This document shows, piece by piece, positions 29,237 to 36,520 of a stretch of DNA of 36,520 nt; position 1 is the first letter of the stretch; the number at the start of each line of letters is the position of its first letter. Location of the stretch: positions 1 through 36,520 of the forward strand of contig CALBKP010000090.1 of the NCBI GenBank assembly GCA_937895825.1. Direction: 5' to 3'. The position numbers and the translations under genes are program-made. The DNA is from an uncultured Alistipes sp. (GTDB lineage Bacteria; Bacteroidota; Bacteroidia; Bacteroidales; Rikenellaceae). The notes beneath the pieces are model-generated. The model was not told the DNA's origin. It searched no databases and saw nothing but the letters and a program-made list of their open reading frames with translations.

Positions 29237-30103
29237 ATGAAGAGATTTATACTACTACTTATGGCTGCTCAGCTAACTGTTATGGTAGCAACAGCACAGG
29301 AGCCTATAAAGATTGAGAACTCGGATGCAGATACGAGCCTTACGGAGGTGACACTCAGTGAGGAGGAGTCTTCATTGGTAAAAAAACCGTTCCTTCCTAC
29401 AAGTCGCCGTGTGGATAGACATGTCGATAAGAATAAGTTTGTTTATAAAGGCGAGGTGATGCTCGGTCTTGCAGCGTCGTATGGTAAGCTTGATGCCTCG
29501 GATGCCGACATTATGCTTCTGTTGGATAACGTTGACTTTGGCGTTCGTCGTACGCAGGTGATGCCCTACATAGCCTATGCCTATCGAAACAACCGCTCGG
29601 TGGGCTTGCGCTTTGGTTATGAGTTTACGCAGGGTGACCTCGGTAAACTCGATCTCGCCCTCGGATCGGCAGCAGATCTTTCTTTCTCTCTATCGGATGT
29701 AGGTCTTAAGAGCGAGAGCTACGCTTGGTCGTTGTTCCATCGCAACTATATAGGCTTGGATCGCCGTGGTATCATCGGTGCTATCCTCGAGACCGAGTTG
29801 ATGGTAAAGACTGGAACATCGTCGTTCTATATGGGTGCTGGTGAGGATAGAAGCTACTCGGCGAATAAAAATCTTACCGCTCGACTCAATTTTAACCCAG
29901 GTCTTGCCGTTTACGTATTCCCACAGGTCTGTGTGACTGTGACTGTCGGTATCGGAGGCTTGCGTTATAACCAGATACGCCAGTACGATGCTCTTGGTGT
30001 TGAGACGGGACGTAGAGACTACTCGGCCTTGAAGTTCAAGTTCAATGTGGCAGATATTCAGATTGGTATCGTTGCACACTTGTGGAATAAAAATAAGAAA
30101 TAA
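29237..30103 (+). CDS. Outer-membrane beta-barrel protein, second copy
   Basis: 288 residues from ATG 29237 (MKRFILLLMAAQLTVMVATAQ); an in-frame ATG at 29225 is also possible. Same plan as the preceding gene: YKGEVMLGLAASYGKLD, TQVMPYIAYAYRNNRSVGLRFGYEFTQG, SLFHRNYIGLDRRGIIGAILETELM, LAVYVFPQVCVTVTVGIGGL, FNVADIQIGIVAHLW. The two barrels share strand order and the GYG/GFG phrases but are clearly diverged. It starts about 13 bases after the previous stop. Role unknown; partner of the lipoproteins is an inference from the operon. Confidence 0.8.
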   Translation: MKRFILLLMAAQLTVMVATAQEPIKIENSDADTSLTEVTLSEEESSLVKKPFLPTSRRVDRHVDKNKFVYKGEVMLGLAASYGKLDASDADIMLLLDNVDFGVRRTQVMPYIAYAYRNNRSVGLRFGYEFTQGDLGKLDLALGSAADLSFSLSDVGLKSESYAWSLFHRNYIGLDRRGIIGAILETELMVKTGTSSFYMGAGEDRSYSANKNLTARLNFNPGLAVYVFPQVCVTVTVGIGGLRYNQIRQYDALGVETGRRDYSALKFKFNVADIQIGIVAHLWNKNKK

Positions 30104-30109
30104 TGCGCT

Positions 30110-31711
30110 ATGAATAAGATGTTTAGATATGTTGTCGTTGCAGTCGTTACACTCTTGTCGTTTACAGCCTGTATAGAGAACGATATTCCCTATCCGGTTG
30201 TGAAACTCGACATCCTCAGCCTGAAGGCAGAGGGTCTCAAGGGTGAACCTAAGATTGATGCTACGGCACATAGCGTGGAGCTTACGTTGGAGGAGACAAC
30301 CGATATCCGCAGTGTGAATATCACGGATGTTGTGCTCACCGAGGGTGCTGAGTCGAGCGTTACCTTCCCTGGTAGCTTTGACCTACGCCACCCATTGTAC
30401 GTCACACTCTCGATGTATCAGGAGTATGAGTGGACAATCACTGCCGAGCAGACTATCGAGCGTTACTTCCGCGTTGAGGGTCAGATTGGTGAGTCGGTTA
30501 TCGACCCCGTAAGCCATATAGCTACGGCATATGTGCCTATGGATACCGACCTGAGCAATATCAAGGTTACGGCCGTTAAGCTCGGCCCTAAGGATATAAC
30601 CTCATATACGCCCGATCCTATGACGCTTGTGTCGTTCGAGGATACCGTGCGTAACGTCACCATCAAGTATCATAACGACATCGAGGAGATGTGGACGTTG
30701 TGTGTTATTCCTACGGACGTTGAGGTAGAGTTTAAGTCGGTGGATGCTTGGGCTAAGCGTATATGGCTCTATGCGGAGGGTCGCGATGGCGCTGATCTGG
30801 GCTTTAAGTACCGCAAGCAGGGTAGCGAGGAGTGGCTGTCGGTCAATGATCTCACAATTGATGGTGGTCGTTTCTCGGCATGTGTCGCTGACCTTGATAC
30901 TCTCACTGCGTACGAGGTTGTTGCCTTCTCGGGCGAGAACTTTACCGAGGTGGTAACGGTTACTACCGAAGATACCTTCGTGTTGCCAAATGCGGGCTTC
31001 GAGGATTGGTCTATTATCGACGGCATCGTGTGCCCCTATGCTGAGGGTAGTGCTCCCTTCTGGGGCTCAGGTAATGATGGTGCTGCTATGGCAAGCACTA
31101 CGCTTACTGAGCCTACGTCGGACATACGCCCTGGTAGCGTTGGTAGTAAGGCTGCCTCGTTGCAGTCGAAGAAGGCCGCGCTGATGGGTATCGGTAAGTT
31201 TGCCGCAGGTAACATCTTCCTTGGTGAGTTTGGTGGCCTTGTCGGCCTCGACGGCCTTGTAAACTTTGGTCGCCCATGTACGGCACGCCCCGTGGCACTC
31301 CACGGCTGGGTGAAGTACAACTGTGGCGTTATCGACGAGCTCGGCCGCGTACCATCGGCACGCCCAGAGCTTAAGAAGGGAGATAATGACGAGGGACAGA
31401 TTATGATTGCCGTAGGCAACTGGACCGCGGAGGAGTATGGCGGTAGCAAGGATTGCCCCGTTGTCGTTAATACGAAGGATGAGAGCACCTACTTTAATAA
31501 GAACGGTAAGAATGTTATCGGTGTGGGAGAGATGATCCTTACTGAGTCTACCGATGGCTGGATGGAGTTTACCTTGCCACTCGATTACGTTTCGACCGAT
31601 GAGGTGCCTACGCACATGATTATCGTCTGCACTGGCTCGCGCTTCGGTGATTATTTCACTGGCTCGACACATAGCTTGATGCTTGTCGACGATTTGGAGC
31701 TCATCTATTAA
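30110..31711 (+). CDS. PCMD-domain lipoprotein
   Basis: 533 residues. Lipobox SFTAC followed by IENDI. Residues about 30-120 are a small beta-sandwich (EPKIDATAHSVELTLEETTDIRSVNIT...), about 125-200 a second sandwich, about 205-290 a fibronectin-like module (AKRIWLYAEGRDGADLGFKYRKQGSEEW). From about 293 (LPNAGFEDWSIIDGIVCPYAEGSAPFW) to the end is PCMD, ending LMLVDDLELIY, closely similar to the PCMD of the gene at 26293. Last gene of the operon, 6 bases after the second barrel and followed by a terminator. Probably a surface glycan-binding subunit. Confidence 0.85.
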   Translation: MNKMFRYVVVAVVTLLSFTACIENDIPYPVVKLDILSLKAEGLKGEPKIDATAHSVELTLEETTDIRSVNITDVVLTEGAESSVTFPGSFDLRHPLYVTLSMYQEYEWTITAEQTIERYFRVEGQIGESVIDPVSHIATAYVPMDTDLSNIKVTAVKLGPKDITSYTPDPMTLVSFEDTVRNVTIKYHNDIEEMWTLCVIPTDVEVEFKSVDAWAKRIWLYAEGRDGADLGFKYRKQGSEEWLSVNDLTIDGGRFSACVADLDTLTAYEVVAFSGENFTEVVTVTTEDTFVLPNAGFEDWSIIDGIVCPYAEGSAPFWGSGNDGAAMASTTLTEPTSDIRPGSVGSKAASLQSKKAALMGIGKFAAGNIFLGEFGGLVGLDGLVNFGRPCTARPVALHGWVKYNCGVIDELGRVPSARPELKKGDNDEGQIMIAVGNWTAEEYGGSKDCPVVVNTKDESTYFNKNGKNVIGVGEMILTESTDGWMEFTLPLDYVSTDEVPTHMIIVCTGSRFGDYFTGSTHSLMLVDDLELIY

Positions 31712-31746
31712 TTTAGCGTGATAAGGCAGCATCTACTGCCGCTACC

Positions 31747-31802
31747 AAAAAGTGCCGTCAATGGGCTGTACGTTTGAGTACTATCCCATCGACGGCATTT
31801 TT
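31747..31802 (+). terminator. Terminator of the surface operon
   Basis: TGCCGTCAATGGG (31753-31765) pairs with CCCATCGACGGCA (31785-31797), one A-C mismatch, 19-base loop, followed by TTTTT; an A-tract precedes it. Confidence 0.85.
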
Positions 31803-31861
31803 GCCGAGCGTTGTATCTACTGCCTTCTGACGCTAAATTAGTTTCTTTCGTCTATTTGTGC

Positions 31862-31869
31862 TATCTTTG
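31862..31869 (+). promoter_or_regulatory. -7 box of the HAD hydrolase gene
   Basis: TATCTTTG, 4 bases before the ATG at 31874. The -33 element is not clear. Transcription would start at or almost at the ATG, so the message may be leaderless or use very little leader. Confidence 0.5.
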
Positions 31870-31873
31870 CCGT

Positions 31874-32533
31874 ATGAAACCACGATTGATAATCTTTGAC
31901 TTCGACGGCACGCTCTGCGATACGCGCCAAAATATCATTAAGGCGTTTCGCGCGACGATGGATGCCCTCGACCTTCCCTTAAGGAGCGAGGCGGCGTGTG
32001 GCGCAACCATTGGCCTCACGTTGCGTGATGGCTTCGCGGAGTTATACCCCGAGCTCAGTGATGCCGCGGTGGACCACTGCGTTGATACCTACCGCCGCAT
32101 CTTTGCCGAGCATCGCCAGGAGTATATGCCCGAGCTGTTTGCAGGTGTAGGCGAGGTGCTCGACACGCTTTATCGCGACGGCTATACGATGGCTATTGCC
32201 TCGTCGCGCCTTACCGACTCGCTTATGCTCTTTATGCGCGCGCACAATATAGACCACTACTTTTCGTGCGTCGTAGGGTCGGATAGCGTCGAGCACCATA
32301 AGCCCAACCCCGATCCCGCCAACAGAGTCCTCTCAGAACTCGATTTTAAGCCCTCTGAGGCGCTTGTTGTGGGCGATATGCCCGTAGATATACTAATGGG
32401 TCGTAACGCAGGCACACGCGCCGTAGGCGTTAGCTACGGCAATGCCGCGCGAGAGGAACTTATCGCTGCCGAGGCCGACTACGTTATCGATGACATCCGC
32501 GAGCTACTTGCGATATTTGCTAATGAGTGGTAG
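31874..32533 (+). CDS. HAD family hydrolase, phosphoglycolate-phosphatase-like
   Basis: 219 residues. IIFDFDGTLCDTRQN has the catalytic DxDGT. ASSR is motif II, HHKPNPDP contains the motif III lysine, and VGDMPVDILMGRNAGTRAVGVSYG is motif IV. The alpha-helical cap after motif I (residues about 15-80) makes it subfamily IA, like Gph and beta-phosphoglucomutase. Substrate cannot be told. ATG at 31874 is chosen; the frame is open upstream but crosses the -7 box. A terminator follows the stop. Confidence 0.92.
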   Translation: MKPRLIIFDFDGTLCDTRQNIIKAFRATMDALDLPLRSEAACGATIGLTLRDGFAELYPELSDAAVDHCVDTYRRIFAEHRQEYMPELFAGVGEVLDTLYRDGYTMAIASSRLTDSLMLFMRAHNIDHYFSCVVGSDSVEHHKPNPDPANRVLSELDFKPSEALVVGDMPVDILMGRNAGTRAVGVSYGNAAREELIAAEADYVIDDIRELLAIFANEW

Positions 32534-32547
32534 GTAGTATAACAAAG

Positions 32548-32585
32548 AAAGCCAACTTACTCGTTTGGTAGGTTGGCTTTTCTTG
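32548..32585. terminator. Bidirectional terminator between HAD and LRR lipoprotein genes
   Basis: AAAGCCAAC (32548-32556) pairs with GTTGGCTTT (32572-32580) and inner TTAC pairs with GTAG; T-tract on the right, A-rich on the left. Serves the convergent HAD (plus) and LRR (minus) units. Confidence 0.85.
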
Positions 32586-32617
32586 TTTACTCCAACTAAT
32601 CATAAATTAAGTTTGGG

Positions 32618-34156
32618 TTAGAAGTCGTATGGCTCAATATATGACTTTAACATAAACCAATTATCTGGATATATATATATACCACCACTTACATAGTTGG
32701 TGTAACTCGTATAAGTATTGTAAGAACTGCGAGGTACATATATCTTCATTCCTGCATTAAGAGGAATCGGAAGTCCTCCATTATCAGGAGCATCTTCATT
32801 ATAACAAATCGCTGGTGGGGTTATTGGTTTACAGTAGATATCTTTCAACGATTTACAACCAAGGAACACCACTGGACCGAACCTGGTAACGCTTTCAGGG
32901 ATTGTTATATTTGTCAATGATGTACAATTACTAAATATGCCAGTTTCTAAATTAGTAATGCTATCAGGAATAGTTACGCTTGTTAGGCTGCCGCAACCTC
33001 TGAATGCAAAACCTCCAATTTCAGTAACACTATCAGGAATTGTAACACTTGTTAGCGGACAGCCAGAGAAAGCTTCCTCTCCAATCTTGGTAACGCTACT
33101 AGGAATGTTTATATTTGTCAAATAGCGATTTCCGAATGCATAATCTCCAATTGAAGTAACATTACCATCAAATGTAATAATTCCTTTTCCGTTTTCGTAA
33201 GTATTGGAGATTATATTGGCTCCAAAACCACTTGTTGTCCTAGGTTGAACAACATCGCCATCACTTGATGTGTACCAAATCTGATTATTAGGAATCTTCT
33301 CTATCTCCACCTCAAGCGCAGCCATCGGTTTTATGATGTTTCTTTCAACCACCACTGCATTTGATGTAGATTTTGTAAACGACTCTCCGTCAATCTCTGT
33401 AACGGTGATTGTTAAGCCCTCCTCAAATGTTGTAGGAGGCACAACAATCCAAAAAGCGGTAGCTGTTTCTGCTGTTGTGCCAATCTTCACACCCTCACCA
33501 CAATCGAGTGTGATGCTAGTAGTAGAATCATTTGCCATAATAATAGTTGGCTCTTGGCCATAAGCAGGAGTGATAGTTGCTTTGCCTGCAATTTTCTCAT
33601 TATTATTGCTCGTCAATTTGATTGATTTTACAGTCACATTCTCGCCATAGAGTTGCAATTTAAGATAACCACCAACATTCCTAAATTTCAAGAAAGTATC
33701 ATCTGTGTCTTTGGTTACTGCAACCATTGTGTTTGCACCCAAACCAAATGAATTTTCTGCATAGCTCTGCTCGGCAGGGAGAGTTGCGGTGATAGTACCA
33801 CTCTCGGTAACTTTGATATCCTTATGATATGGGTAAACAGCATAGTGGCAACTTAAGTCATTGCCTGTACCAAAAGGCGCATCTACGATAGAGAATGTTC
33901 CTGAATTATCGCCTGTTTCACCGTCAAACTGATATTGACGATTAAGGGTATTGCCTACAAACAATGTGATTTGGTCGCTTGCGTTCCATCGCAATAGATT
34001 ACCATCCTTGATATAAGTGCGAGTATCATCTTGCTCAAATGATGCTGTAAACTTCGGAAAATCAGTCGTTATAGGCTTCTTCTCTATCATGACATCATCG
34101 CTACAACCGCAAACTAATAGTGCAGTAAGAAATAAAAATGATAAATATTGTTTCAT
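32618..34156 (-). CDS. Lipoprotein with fimbrillin-like N-terminal region and BspA-type leucine-rich repeats (second copy)
   Basis: 512 residues. Lipobox LVCGC (Cys18) followed by SDD, a surface-export context. Residues about 30-290 are fimbrillin-like (DDTRTYIKDGNLLRWNASDQITLF). About 320-440 hold four to five BspA repeats (LTSVTIPDSVTEIGGFAF, LTNITIPESVTRFGP), then the capping IYCKPITPPA...KIYVPRSSYNTY. Same design as the gene at 3738 but with fewer repeats and clearly AT-richer codons than its neighbours, hinting at separate transfer. It follows a small peptide gene by 16 bases. Predicted surface adhesin. Confidence 0.88.
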   Translation of the reverse strand: MKQYLSFLFLTALLVCGCSDDVMIEKKPITTDFPKFTASFEQDDTRTYIKDGNLLRWNASDQITLFVGNTLNRQYQFDGETGDNSGTFSIVDAPFGTGNDLSCHYAVYPYHKDIKVTESGTITATLPAEQSYAENSFGLGANTMVAVTKDTDDTFLKFRNVGGYLKLQLYGENVTVKSIKLTSNNNEKIAGKATITPAYGQEPTIIMANDSTTSITLDCGEGVKIGTTAETATAFWIVVPPTTFEEGLTITVTEIDGESFTKSTSNAVVVERNIIKPMAALEVEIEKIPNNQIWYTSSDGDVVQPRTTSGFGANIISNTYENGKGIITFDGNVTSIGDYAFGNRYLTNINIPSSVTKIGEEAFSGCPLTSVTIPDSVTEIGGFAFRGCGSLTSVTIPDSITNLETGIFSNCTSLTNITIPESVTRFGPVVFLGCKSLKDIYCKPITPPAICYNEDAPDNGGLPIPLNAGMKIYVPRSSYNTYTSYTNYVSGGIYIYPDNWFMLKSYIEPYDF

Positions 34157-34172
34157 CGTACTAATGTTTTAA

Positions 34173-34307
34173 TTACCATTCACCAATTTCTCCCTCCTCG
34201 GGATTTTCAAGATTACTATCACTTGCGCTAAATCCATTTTCGACCACTGCTTCAATAATATCTAAAGCAGGTGATTCATAAGTGATTCCTTCAAATTTAG
34301 TTTTCAT
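34173..34307 (-). CDS. Small acidic peptide preceding the second LRR lipoprotein
   Basis: 44 residues: begins MKTKFEGITYESPALDIIEA, then VVENGFSASD, and ends PEEGEIGEW. No signal peptide. Matches the 49-residue peptide at 3564-3713 in length, position and key residues (MKT, YE-P, acidic/hydrophobic alternation, VE-GF-S, final W). A good promoter lies about 76 bases upstream on the minus strand. Function unknown; its repeated pairing with the same type of lipoprotein is the best clue. Confidence 0.78.
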   Translation of the reverse strand: MKTKFEGITYESPALDIIEAVVENGFSASDSNLENPEEGEIGEW

Positions 34308-34382
34308 AGGCTTAGATATAGCAAACCGTCCTTAATAATATAGACAATTGATGCAATAATCAAGGAGGTTCACATATTGTTA

Positions 34383-34413
34383 CAAAGTTAGTAAAAGGTA
34401 GCTTAAAAAGCAA
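34383..34413 (-). promoter_or_regulatory. Promoter of the second small-peptide/LRR unit
   Basis: Minus-strand TTG (plus 34411-34413), a 20-base spacer and TAACTTTG (plus 34383-34390). Leader of about 68 bases before the peptide gene. Confidence 0.65.
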
Positions 34414-34557
34414 GAGAATTTATAAAAACTTTTTGTTAGGGACAGTAGATGTCTGCTCGATTATGCGAAACGAGCAATGGCTGTAATTACTTGTAAGAAG
34501 GGGTTAGCCATAGCCTCGATAAAGGGCGAGAGGAAAGATTACTTCTGGGTAGACATA

Positions 34558-34588
34558 TTTGGTTTTTGGATTATAATGCGTATCTTTG
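34558..34588 (+). promoter_or_regulatory. Promoter upstream of the decayed gene and GH97 gene
   Basis: TTTG (34558-34561), a 19-base spacer and TATCTTTG (34581-34588), a strong pair. It precedes the broken gene at 34594 and is the only promoter seen before the GH97 gene, which it may still serve. Confidence 0.7.
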
Positions 34589-34593
34589 TGAGT

Positions 34594-34787
34594 ATGAAAG
34601 GGCTGAAATAGATTATTGTCGCGTTGCGAGTGCTGCTTGTGGTGGTAATATTGCCATTTAGCACAGCAGAGAGTGTGTGCGTAGCGTTGCTCGGCGATCA
34701 CGGCAAGAGAGTAAAAAGGCCTTGATAACCGATTTTATTAACCCGCCCGAAGAGATTGTTTTGGGTGCTTATGAGCTTAAAATATGA
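34594..34787 (+). pseudogene. Remnant of a gene: signal-peptide-like start and separate C-terminal tail
   Basis: An ATG 5 bases after the -7 box begins MKGLK and then hits TAG; the same frame continues IIVALRVLLVVVILPFSTAES, a signal-peptide-like stretch, before TGA TAA. Another frame from about 34725 reads LITDFINPPEEIVLGAYELK to a TGA that overlaps the GH97 ATG (ATGA, 34784-34787). That looks like the genuine C-terminus of a translationally coupled gene. Together they suggest an ORF collapsed by internal deletion and point mutation. The parent family cannot be named. Confidence 0.5.
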
Positions 34788-36520
34788 ATAAGGTAATTTG
34801 TTATGTTGCCGCACTGCTTGTTGCGGTTGGATGTTGTGGTGAAAAGAGCGATATCACCTCGCCCGATGGCCGCACGGCGCTCCATTTTGAATTAACCGAG
34901 GCTGGTGAGCCCGCCTACTCGCTTGAGTTCGATGGTGAGGAGCTTATCCCCCTCTCGCGCCTTGGTCTCACTACTACCGATGCCGATTTTACCGAGGGCT
35001 TGGAGTTGGTTGGCGTTGAGACCTTGTCGTTCGACGAGACATGGGAGCCCGTCTGGGGTCAGTTTGCCGAGATTCGCAACCACTATAACGTGCTCACTGC
35101 CACGCTGAAAAACGTTGATGGCAAGGTGCTTAAGGTGGAGATGCGCCTCTTCGACGATGGCCTTGGCTTACGCTATACACTCCTTGGCGAGGGTAGCGCA
35201 GCGATAACGTCGGAGCGCACAGAGTTCCGCATGGGTGGTGACTATGAGTCTCACTGGATTGCTGGTAGCGACGACGATGCCGAGTTCGACTACGAGCATA
35301 CGCTCCTTAGCGAGATTACTCCCGAGACTATGCAGCAGTCGGCAGGTCGTGTGCGCAACCTCATTGATTGTGGCGTATCTACGCCTATTGCGATGAAGAG
35401 CGCCGCTACGGGCAACCATATCGCTATCCACGAGGCGGCATTGTGGGAGTACCCAGGAATGATCCTTGCGTGGGATAACGACGCGCGTTGCTTCACATCG
35501 TTGCTTGCTGGCGACGAGGAGGTAAAGAGCGAGGTGGAACTTCCTTTCTCGACACCTTGGCGCACAATTATCGTGGGCGACCGTGCGGGTGCGTTGGTGG
35601 AGTCAAATATGGTGCTCAACCTTAACGAGCCCTGTAAGTTGGAGGATACATCGTGGATCAAGCCTATGAAGTACGTGGGCGTATGGTGGGAGATGCACCT
35701 CAAAGTCTCAATCTGGGATATGGATGGCAAGTATCCCCACTGCGCAACTACCGAGAACGTGAAGAAGTATATCGACTTTGCCGCCGAGAATGGCTTTGGC
35801 GGCGTCCTCGTCGAGGGCTGGAATGTCGGCTGGGGCTGGGGCGAGAGGTTTGATTATTCGCAACCCTACCCCGACTTTGATATGGAGGAGCTTGCTCGCT
35901 ATGCCGAGGAGCGTGGTGTGGAGATTATCGGCCACCACGAGACATACGCCAATGTTGCGAACTATGAGGGGCAGATGACCGATGCATACAAATACTACGA
36001 GTCGCACGGAGTGAATAACGTTAAGACGGGCTACGTGGGCTCTATCGCGGGCCATAAGCACTACGACCGTTGGATGGTGGATCACTACAACCGCACCGTT
36101 GTTGAGGGCGCTAAGCATAAACTGTGCATCGACATCCACGAGCCTATACACTCTACGGGTATATGTCGCACCTATCCCAACCTTATGAGCGCCGAGGGTA
36201 TGCGTGGCCAGGAGTGGCAGGCATGGAACTCGGGTAACAGCATTGACCATAACCCCACGCTGCCGTTTACGCGTAATGTTGCAGGTCCTATGGACTTTAC
36301 GCCTGGTATCTTCGACCTGCGCTACCATAACACCATCAATAGTGCCGCTGCTACGGAGGATGGTAGTGTGAATGCCGATTATAACTATGACTTCTTCGTA
36401 AACTCTACACTCGCTCACCAGCTGGCGCAGTATGTCGTGTTTTATAGCCCTATCCAGATGGTTGCTGACCTGCCCGATAACTACCGCGAGCACCCCGATG
36501 CCTTGCAGTTTATCGTAGAT
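34784..36520 (+). CDS. GH97 family glycoside hydrolase, SusB-like alpha-glucosidase (3' end outside window)
   Basis: 579 codons visible, open to the window end. Begins MNKVICYVAALLVAVGCCG with a lipobox-like AVGC. N-terminal beta-sandwich (SPDGRTALHFELTEAGEPAYSLEFDGEELI...FRMGGDY), then the barrel: YVGVWWEMHL, GFGGVLVEGWNVGW, IIGHHETYANV, NVKTGYVGSIAGHKHYDRWMVDHYN, IDIHEPIHSTGICRTYPNLMSAEGMRGQEW, FTRNVAGPMDFTPG. These are GH97 landmarks. At the site where retaining members have the nucleophile Asp (VKxDF), this protein has VKTGY, as in the inverting SusB type, so alpha-glucosidase activity on starch-like glucans is most likely. Periplasmic or membrane-attached. Confidence 0.93.
   Translation, partial: MNKVICYVAALLVAVGCCGEKSDITSPDGRTALHFELTEAGEPAYSLEFDGEELIPLSRLGLTTTDADFTEGLELVGVETLSFDETWEPVWGQFAEIRNHYNVLTATLKNVDGKVLKVEMRLFDDGLGLRYTLLGEGSAAITSERTEFRMGGDYESHWIAGSDDDAEFDYEHTLLSEITPETMQQSAGRVRNLIDCGVSTPIAMKSAATGNHIAIHEAALWEYPGMILAWDNDARCFTSLLAGDEEVKSEVELPFSTPWRTIIVGDRAGALVESNMVLNLNEPCKLEDTSWIKPMKYVGVWWEMHLKVSIWDMDGKYPHCATTENVKKYIDFAAENGFGGVLVEGWNVGWGWGERFDYSQPYPDFDMEELARYAEERGVEIIGHHETYANVANYEGQMTDAYKYYESHGVNNVKTGYVGSIAGHKHYDRWMVDHYNRTVVEGAKHKLCIDIHEPIHSTGICRTYPNLMSAEGMRGQEWQAWNSGNSIDHNPTLPFTRNVAGPMDFTPGIFDLRYHNTINSAAATEDGSVNADYNYDFFVNSTLAHQLAQYVVFYSPIQMVADLPDNYREHPDALQFIVD

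Noticed and set aside
34454..34511. Two small stem-loops (TGCTCG/CGAGCA and ATGGCT/AGCCAT) upstream of the decayed gene
   Set aside because: Six-pair stems with long loops are expected by chance in a stretch this size; no T-tract or conservation clue.

Overview
The window reads as a chromosomal segment of a Bacteroidales bacterium. Nearly every transcription unit starts with the Bacteroidota promoter pair TTTG / TAnnTTTG about 20 bases apart. The lipoproteins belong to Bacteroidota families (fimbrillin-like, BACON, DUF4493, PCMD, BspA-type leucine-rich repeats), and there is a SusB-like GH97 enzyme. Base composition and gene content would suit Rikenellaceae/Alistipes or a relative, but the family is a guess.

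Layout. 1-560: start of metK on the minus strand, with its promoter and a very good match to a SAM-II riboswitch in the leader. 560-3560: an accessory patch with only two ordinary genes (a four-helix-bundle IVP-type protein and an HTH-Fic protein) set among inverted repeats, four copies of a dispersed repeat, and a compact multi-branched element with a GNRA-capped arm. 3564-5786: a 49-residue peptide followed by a fimbrillin-like/BspA-LRR lipoprotein. 6144-11102: folC, lnt, a patatin-like phospholipase and an LpxL-type acyltransferase. 11189-17280: a surface phosphopolymer cluster with Stealth phosphotransferase, GT2, SDR, a cytidylyltransferase-oxidoreductase fusion, LicD and a CDP-glycerol glycerophosphotransferase-like enzyme. 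17353-19468: prs, ysxC and a MazG/PRA-PH-like pyrophosphohydrolase. 19472-21793: a BACON lipoprotein. 21966-31711: a seven-gene surface operon (fimbrillin-like, three DUF4493 lipoproteins of which one carries PCMD, two outer-membrane barrels, a second PCMD lipoprotein). 31874-32533: a HAD phosphatase. 32618-34307 (minus): a second peptide plus fimbrillin-like/LRR lipoprotein pair, more AT-rich than its neighbours. 34594-36520: a decayed gene running into the 5' part of a GH97 alpha-glucosidase.

How it fits together. Much of the window concerns the cell surface. Lnt would finish the many lipoproteins encoded nearby, most of which have acidic or charged residues after the lipobox cysteine as expected for surface export. 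The LpxL-type enzyme would act on lipid A. The phosphotransferase cluster would build or decorate a surface glycan with phosphodiester-linked groups, which is notable in a Gram-negative.

The least explained signals are the structured repeats and RNA-like element around the IVP and Fic genes, the twice-occurring small-peptide/LRR-lipoprotein pair, and the strong hairpin inside the DUF4493/PCMD operon. All assignments come from reading sequence alone; no database search or folding program was run.
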